Source: Limnoperna fortunei
Taxonomy: Eukaryota; Mollusca; Bivalvia; Mytilida; Modiolidae
Assembly: GCA_944474755.1 (NCBI GenBank)
Contig: OX104113.1
Location: 23,316,432-23,380,431 of the forward strand
Reading direction: 5' to 3'
Length of the DNA stretch: 64,000 bases
Shown here: positions 53,401 to 62,400 of the stretch, piece by piece
How the letters are laid out: each line of letters begins with the position of its first letter
Position numbering within the stretch: the first letter of the stretch is position 1
The notes under the pieces: model-generated
Told to the model about the DNA's origin: nothing
The model's input: the letters and a program-made list of their open reading frames with translations, nothing else
Database searches by the model: none
Position numbers and translations under genes: made by a program

Positions 53401-56400
53401 ATCTGCTTGTCTATTGCAAACATCCAAAGATCCCACACCTGTTGACATAATGGAAGAGAATGTGTCCCCCCTTGCTTGTTGATGTATTGCACTACAGATG
53501 TATTGTCCGACCTGATTAAAACCTTCTTGCCCATCAACTGATTCTGAAAATGTTTTAGTGTCAAAAACACAGCTTTCATCTCCAAATTGTTGATGTGCTG
53601 TGATTTCATTTCCCTGGACCAAAGACCCTGAACAGTTAAGTTCTTTGACAAAAATCCGCCCCACCCCGACATTGAAGCATCGGTTGTGATTGTAACTGTC
53701 GTTTGTACTGGTTTTAAAGATCTGCCCTGAGAAATGTTCTCCACAGATAACCACCATTCCAAAGGTGGTTTGAGGTCGAGTGTACAAGGGACATGAAAAT
53801 CTAAACTCATTTTGGATGGGCTCCATGTTTGCAAGAGATGTAATTGGATAGGCCTCATAAATAGTCTCACATTTGGAATTAATTCCAGACACGAGGCTAT
53901 TTTCCCCAGAACACAAAGGTATTGTTTTGCTTGTACCTTCCCCTTCAAAATCTCTTGTATTGACTGCATTATACCTTCTATTCGTTCTTGTGTGGGAAAA
54001 ACTAACCCCTTGTCCAATCTGAACAGGGCCCCCAAGTAAGTCACTATCTGAGTTGGTTCCAAACATGACTTTTCTATATTTATTATGAAACCCAACTGAA
54101 CAAGAAGATTTAGCAATAGCTCTCGATCCTTTAGCAGACCTATTCGAAGCTGGTTTACACACATCCAATCGTCTAAGTACACCGCCAACCTTACATTGTG
54201 TTTTCTTAGATAAGCTGCCACCACTGACACAACTTTGGTGAATACACGAGGGGATGATGTCGGTCCGAAGCAAAGAGATCTGAACTGATAAATCTGACCC
54301 CGTACACAAAATCTTAGATATTTTCTGTGTTTTTTGAAAACTTTGATGTGAAAATAAGCGTCTTTTAGGTCGAGAGTCATTGCCCAATCTTCTTGTTTTA
54401 CTAACTTCAGGACTTTTGCAATTGTGTCCATCTTGAAATGCTGCTTTTTCAAATACCGATTCAGAGGTTTCAAATTTATCACTGGCCTTAACTGGCCGTT
54501 TTTCTTTGATACTAGGAACAATGTACTGTAAAAACCTGTCATGCTGTTCTGAGATGGTACTTTTTCTATTGCTCTTTTTTCTAACAAGGAATCGACTTCC
54601 GTCATTATAATATCTAAATCTTTTGAATTTCCCCTTGTTTCTTTTATACCCTGAAATTTTGGTTTTTCCAGAAATTCTAATTTGTACCCCTCCTTGATAA
54701 CTGACAGTACCCATTGATCGTCTGTTATTTGTTCCCATTTTTTTAGAAAATTTGACAGACGTCCCCCTACCGGTATCTGAGGAAACAGCATTCTTACCTT
54801 CCTGTCATCTGGAACTGTTTCCTTTGCGACTGAAGCCCCCTCTGGTGTTACCAGTCTTCTTCTTTGGGATCCGAAAATGAGAAGCAGTGTTTTCCTTCTC
54901 TGATGTGATATATTTCTTGTCCTGTTTATCATAACTAGTAGAGGGTTTATTATAATTAAAGTTATTAACAGTTTGTTCTTCCCTATATCTTTTCTTTGGC
55001 ACTGAAGACTCTGAGGATTGAGTCCTGGCTTTGCGCTTATTATTGTTAATGTTGTTTGTCTTAGTTTTAGCCATACAAGGAATGTCTGGAAGCAAATCAT
55101 CTAGCGCTTTATTTTTTTCTTTGCGCTCTTTCAAAAATTTGTTCAAGTCAGCACCAAATACTCCCTCTGCCCCTAGAGGCAAATCAGAAAGATCACGGGC
55201 ATCTTCAATTTCATAAAGCCCTGTATCTGTCATAGCTAATTGACGTCTAATTATGTGATGAAGTGCACCTGTACGCCCCAATTGGTCAAGGCATTTAGTA
55301 GAAATAGCAAAAATGTCCCGTACCTGTTGTTTTGCTTTATAACCATCATTGTCAGACAACAAATTTTGCAAAAGATCTGCCAATCCCCGTTGAGCATACA
55401 TAATAGCAACTATACCCATTTAAGCAGCTTGTTGTCCTCTGTAGGCTATCTTTTCAACCATCTTAGCAGGTGGGCTATATAAACTATTGCCCGCTTTAGT
55501 TATCAAAGCTGCCCTTTTGCCATGCTTTTTCACTAAACATCTACCAATTAGCTCGTCAATAGACGGAACTTTCAAAAAATTATCAGTGTCCTCATGCACC
55601 GGAAATTCCTCTTTCATTTCTTCTGCAAAAGCAGTAAGTAAATTGGGATTGTCAGTACGCCAACTACCAAGAAGCACCTGTTTTTGAGCATCGTCAATTT
55701 CAATTCCTAATTTCTTTTCAACTTTCTTGGCATAAGCATCTTGCCCAAACAAGTTATATAAACCTTTCTTTGAAGAATGTTCTTTATTACTTTCAACATC
55801 ATTAAAAGGTTCAGTTTCTGACTCCGTTTCAGATTCAATACCCAAACGTTCATCATCTCTGGGCAAAATTGAAACTTCATCATCGTCAAAAATTTCATTG
55901 TCTGACTCAACTAATCTTTGTGATTGTCTTTCCTGAACTACCACCGGCCGTCTTTGTGACTGACCAGACGTGGTGCTGCACGTGGCCCGAGAATCATTTA
56001 TGTCCCCATTTACGGTACTATGATTCTCAGCACTTTTACCACTTTGTCTTTGGGAAGTTTTGTCGCCGTTTGTGGCACAATTCCCAGCTCTAAGTAACTC
56101 AAAAAGTTTGTCAAATTTATCACTGACCTCATCATGAAATTCATTCAATTTCGTATCCATTTTATCCTCCAAAATCTCATATTTACTTTTCCGTTTGGAT
56201 TTTGTTTTGGATTTTGACCTAGAAATGACTTTCAAAACCGTGTCATTATCCACGTTATTCTCAACGCCAGTCATTACTGACTGTTCTGTTTCACTATCAG
56301 ACAAAGTATTAATACCGTTGTCCATGATATCATACGAGCGAGAAAATTTGCGACCTGTTTTCAAGCGTCTAGAAAGAAAACTGGTGAGATTTACAGGAAC

Positions 56401-59400
56401 AGGAAGTGACATTATACGCATGAGCGTATTTTTCACTTCCGGGTGGGAGCGAGTTAAAGACCAAAAAGTAGAAAGTAAATCCTAACGGACATATATGTCA
56501 GGTAAGTTTCTAATTTATGAAATAAAATTACCATATTCCATGGTAGTGAATATTGGGGTCTGGGGTCGTTTCGTACCGAAACTTGTTTGTACGTCGGGTC
56601 GTTTCGCCACGATAGTGTGAGTATATATGTAGAGATACAATCTCCTGCCTAAAAAATCTTTATTGTATTATGACATATTGTTTATGCAACAAATAATGGC
56701 AAACAACGTTGTTTTGATGAATATCCCGGCGAGTTTTTCATTTACCGGAAATAGGAAGTTGTCACCTAAAATTGCAACAAGTTCGGACCAGAATTGAATT
56801 TATGCGTTATTCTGCGATGAATTCTTTTAACAAGTTTTTATTATTAAATGAATAATCATTTTTGTTCTCATTATTTTCAAGGAATTTTTCTTCAAATTGA
56901 TTTTCTTTTGATTTATGTAACGTTTAGTTACATTGGCGCTTGCGTAGTGTACAATTTTGACCGCACGTGTTTTTCATTAAAGTTGCGTGTACTTTAAAGT
57001 TGTCTTATTTTCTTAGGAATGTGAAATAGAAACAATCTATTATATTCAATCTCTGTATATTCAAAATGTTGTTGCAATAGTATGTTTACTATATGGATGA
57101 AACAGATCTGTCACCACCTGTTTACCTATTACGTAATCACCGGTCGGTGGTCAATAAACACATGTCAGTGACAGGAAATAGCCTTAGGGTTGATTTTTAA
57201 TACAAATATTTCTACATAGAAGAAATTAAAGAGATTAAGTCCAACAAGTGATTATTACATGTAAGTGATGTAACATATTACTTTTTAGATGTCCGATTTG
57301 AGCAAATCGTAGTCGGTCATTTTAGTATAAATTTCGGTCATGTCCGGCAAATATGACCGTTTCCTGACCCTTGGAGCTGATTCTTCTAATAAGTTTAATG
57401 AACAAATCTTGTCATGTGAAAAGGATGTACTTTATTCATGTAGCATACACATTTCTCTATTTTTAACTAACGTCTAATAAATTTTATAAGCAACTACAAC
57501 ATTTAGTGAAATCATATAATTTTCTTTATTGTATATCAGTAAGCATGCCGTATTGTTACAGATTGCAAACAGTGCAATACAACTAGCAAATTGTTGTCAT
57601 TAAACTGGTGTTCTGATCATTTTTAAGTCCTAGTGAGTAATGTTTTTTGCAGAATATATCTCATGCAATAATATTATTCTGGGAACAATAATTTCCAATA
57701 ATCATGTAATAACCATATAATATAGTATGAAATGGACTAATTAAATCTACCGAAGCATTTAACCAATGCCAGATAAAGATTTTTCAGAGATCTATTTACA
57801 ATCCTATATTTTACAATGAACTCTTTTTGGTGGCATAGACATCAACTAAACAGATCAAAAGTGATAAGCTAAAATTTCTCAGAAAATGTAGAATTTATTG
57901 AAGAATAAGAGATTTGAATCAATACACAAATATTCAGTATGTTATTACGACAAAGACTTTATTAAATGTAAAATATCTTCCAAGACATAAAATACACAAA
58001 ACAAGACATCTCATGATGATATAAATACCTGCAGATTCTACTTCCAATACAGCTCCTGCTGCTAAAAACAATGGATTCAAATCTGATATTGGACTAGCTG
58101 TTATAATGTTGCCACCTACTCCCTGAAAACATCAAATACAAGACAATGTATAAAAGTGGAAAATAATTACCAAAACTTGGCAATTAAAGCTTCCATGAAC
58201 CATAAATAATACATCTCAAAGTATTACTGACACAATCTGCAATTAAGTGGAAACAAAAGTAAATTTAGGGTCAGTATAGATTTATTAAGACAATTATAGC
58301 CTCATCATACAAGTCATAACTCAGCAATGCCATAATTAATGCCCACATTAAATGTCTCCCATCAGACATGAAATGCACTTGGAAAATCAGATAAATGTAA
58401 TGTCTTTGACAGGGGTTGCTCCTTCCACTTCAAATATTTCCTCATCCATTTCAAGTCTTGGACTATATGAATTGGAATGCTATTTTTAAGCTTTCAAAAA
58501 ATTTCTTGAAACTCTCTTTTAGTAATGTTACTGATATTTGCAGAAAAAAATAATATATTTTGTATAAAAAAACTAAACTTACTGCAACATTTCTGATTTG
58601 GTGACCAGCAAACCATCGTAGTATCTCCACTATTGCTTGAAATACTCTGGTCTGATAATCTATCAAATTAAATTATTAGACCATAATGTTATTATTAGAA
58701 TAGAAGAAAAGTTCCAACCTAACAATGACACATGGTTCTGGAGTCACAGATATATGGTAGGTAAAGAAAGAAGCCATTCTGTTAAGTTTACTCTCTGAAT
58801 GGTTCACAAATAAAAATATCTATAAAGATATCTGATAAAGATAATTAAAACATTTTTGAAATAGTGTAAATTTTCCAATATAAGTCGTACAGCTGAAAAA
58901 AATGTTTAAAGAAACATATTAGTTAATAGATTGACCATATTTGATTGACGTTTCGTCTTAAAATCAAACTTTCTACTGCAATCATACAAAAAAGAACAAA
59001 AACAAACTATCAATATATAGATATTAAACAGGACAATGGAAAATATCATTAAGCTGAAAACATCTTTTAATCTGTCAAAACATATCCATATCAGTGACCT
59101 CTTTTTCTCACTAATGAGACAGCGTGGTACCTATTTTTAGCCGGTTGAGATATCCTTATCTCAACCCGTGGGTGAGATAAGAATTTCACGCTCCGTTTCC
59201 CGTAAAAATGTATTGTGACGTCAACTGTCGGTTCAGCAATAAAAATTATAAAATATTTGCTTTAGCTGTGTTAGTTTACTGTGCCTTTTTAAATATTAAC
59301 ATGAAAACAACATATCTGAGCTTCCATGACCCAATTTATGCCACAATATGACAGCGGTAAACATCAAAACAAACACGGTGACGCAACATGTGTACACTGG

Positions 59401-62400
59401 AGACTACGTTCAGGGTAGATAACTCTATTTGTTGCCATCTTTCAATAGAACAGAACCGGATTTTTTTAACGAATTAGTGAGAAAAAGAATCAAACACCGG
59501 TGGTTGGACAAGACGGGAAAATCTCAGACACCCGCGTGAAAGATTTCTTTTGGTCTCCAACTCGGCAGAGCCTCGTTGGAGACCAGAAATCTTTTCACTT
59601 GGGTGTCTGAGATTTTCCCGTCGTGCCCTCCCACCGGTGTTAGATCCTATATTTCTAATATTTGAGTCCATGTTCAGTGTTGACCGGTACTGTTGTGTCC
59701 TCTGTGTTTAGCAGCAGGGATAAAAACTTAGTTCAATCCAATTTATAAAATGAATGCATACCTGGTAATTCATCTATCAACTTTGTCAGTGTATCATTTA
59801 TATCAGTCAATGTCACGGACGAGCCAAACTTGATTCCACTGTCTGTCCTAGTTATCTCATTCAGTTCTGGTATGTGTGCTACTGAGATTAATACAGGGTA
59901 GCGCATGTTCTTTAGTTTCACTTCTACACCTGTAAAATCAAATTTATATTGACTAATGACAGCAGCCTTTTATGTTTATCAGATAATATGTAAGCAGTTA
60001 AGAATGATATGAGGCAATCAACAATGACAACCCATGAAGTGTGCACAACAGAGATGGAAGAAAGAGAATTTTTTTTTATAATCTGAGTACAAGTTATTTT
60101 TCAGCATACTATAAAAAATATGGCAATAAGCAGAAATTATATAAATATGCACAGTTTGCATTCTTCAGTTTAGACCACAAAATAAAGTCTCCCTACCATC
60201 TAGGTACCACTATTACAATTATTTATTGTCTTTACTACACGAATAAATATTTTACACCAAGAATTTGATTAAAATTTTCAGAAAACATGCTTTATGACCT
60301 TTAAAATAAAAAAAACATACTGTCAAAAATTTTCTTTTGTAAACTAAAACTGCTAAAGATAAATCATTTAACAGCTTTTATTTAACTGAAAACACTATAC
60401 CATTAACATGACTAGCAATTCAGCTTGACATACCAACTTCAGTATTTCCTATGACAAGTCTAGCATTTGGGTATATGGCCTTCAGATCTACTAACTGTTT
60501 AAGTGATGTTGGTCTAAACCATTCAACATTTTCTCCTTTAAAATGAAGATTTTCTTCATCAAACAGGTTTGTCTGAAAAAAAATCATGATCTCTTTAAAT
60601 TTCAATAAGCAGATTATCGTACTTATATGGAACAACTATAAGTGTGTAGCTAAATATCATATACAGTAACAGGAGTCAACAGTTTTTAACTGAACACCTT
60701 TATTCACAGATGTATTGTTACATATAACAGAAGCATCTGAAGTTCCAAATAAGGTGAATGCTTTCATAGTTTCTAGATTGTCAAATTTAAAGAGATATTG
60801 ATAGGATAAAAAAGTATAACTGTGAGCTAATGCTCACTAGTAATACCCCAGCTTTTACAAAAAGTATTGGTAAACAGGAAGTAGATAACCAAGGAGATAA
60901 ACCATAAGGTACTATAGGATAAAGCAATATGCAAAATATCAGGCTTCTGCATCCTATAATTGCTGAGAAAACTATATCTGAAATTTTGCATGTATGTCAA
61001 CTATGTGTAAAAATCTTGGTATTCTGTAAGCAGGAAGTATATGTCTAATGAGCATAAAATTGCTATACACTGTTCTGTACTATAGGAATAAGCAATATGC
61101 AAAATATCAGGCTTCTGCATTCTATAGTTGCTTAGAAAACTGTGACAGAAATTTGGTTATGAGCTGACGAATGAACAGACAAATGAAAAAATGGCAGACA
61201 AGGGTAAAACAGTATACCGGCACTTCCTCAAGCAGGAGTATTATATGTATGATTTCACATTAAAGATGGCATTGTTGAATAAGATATACAATTATATTTA
61301 ATATATCTTTCTTTGATATTATCAAAGAGCAATACATCCATGTAAGACAGTCTATCCTGTTTATGTAAAGTTCTAAAAGAAACATTCTTTATCTAAGACA
61401 TAATAATAACCAATAAATTTCATTACTCCACTTTTGCATTTAATTGAATTTTATATTATACATGTATTACAGTTTTGTAGCCAACTTTTGCTGCCATCTG
61501 AAGCTCATGATAAGAATGTGATATGCTACTGTTAACTGTACAGGTAAGCTACCTATCTAACTCGTTTGTGTTCATTTATATTATCTCTTTTTAAATGTAT
61601 TTATATGCCATTCATTTAAATCCTTGTTTAAATCTTGTTTTATTTATTAAATTGTTCCAGTCTCCTTTACTAGTCTTATATTTTTTTATAAGTATTGACT
61701 CTACAAATTTTAATTTTTTTATGGTTGTAAAATAAATTTTTTGTGTTCATACCTAGTATAATACGTTTCATGAATTATACAGTTGTGAACACCCATAAAA
61801 AAATTAAAATAAGTGCCATTCCTTGCTATATTGTTCATTATGTATACAAGAAACTACAAATCTTGAATTTACCCTTAAATCTGGGGGGAAAATAGGATCT
61901 TGTGTGGAGTCTAATGGCAAAAATTCACTTCTCTCTCCATTCTCAATCTGAAATGTAAAAAAAATAATGTGTTGTTTACATCAATGGATCTGTAAAATAA
62001 TGTCAGATCTATAAAACAATGCACAGGAGAAAACAGATTGTTATTTTCTGGAGTGTAGGGACACACAGAATTTTCTCTCATAATGGAACCCCATTCAATT
62101 TACAAGAAAGAAAATCTTTTTGCCAAACAATTACCTTAAATGGTGCTTTTTTATAATCTGTTTTGAAGGTACTATCTACACCATTCAATATCATAACGTA
62201 GTATTATTCTATACAGTGTTTTGTAATAATAATGAAGCCCACAAGATTCTTGTAAACATACAAAATCCTTAATTATGTACTGTGCCATTATACTGGCCTG
62301 TTTTTTGACAGATTGAGCAAAAGGTTTGATATAAACATACCAGTTCACCATTACTCATGGTACCATTTAATTGGCTGGTCTGTCCCCCACAGTCTACAGC

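Larger units (their letters stand above)
51291..56531 (-). mobile_element. DIRS-type tyrosine-recombinase retrotransposon with inverted terminal repeats
   Basis: The element lies in the XDH intron between w6 and w7, in the same orientation as the gene. It carries gag-like, RT-RNase H and tyrosine recombinase ORFs on the minus strand. Inverted terminal repeats are visible: 56470-56529 (CCTAACGGACATATATGTCA...) is mirrored at 51582-51637. Beyond the left repeat is a further ~290-bp inverted-repeat unit (51291-51583). A T-rich run at 51738-51790 follows the recombinase stop and would be A-rich in the element's RNA. Coding content and inverted termini separate it from LTR and LINE elements. The gag frame is interrupted by one stop, so the copy is probably damaged, but RT and recombinase are open. 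Confidence 0.88.

Noticed and set aside
52933..54738. N-terminal 600 codons of the long frame upstream of the recombinase
   Set aside because: It overlaps the RT-RNase H frame throughout, is Ser/Cys/Arg-rich as expected from an out-of-frame reading, and shows no domain. Only the C-terminal 334 residues are recombinase.
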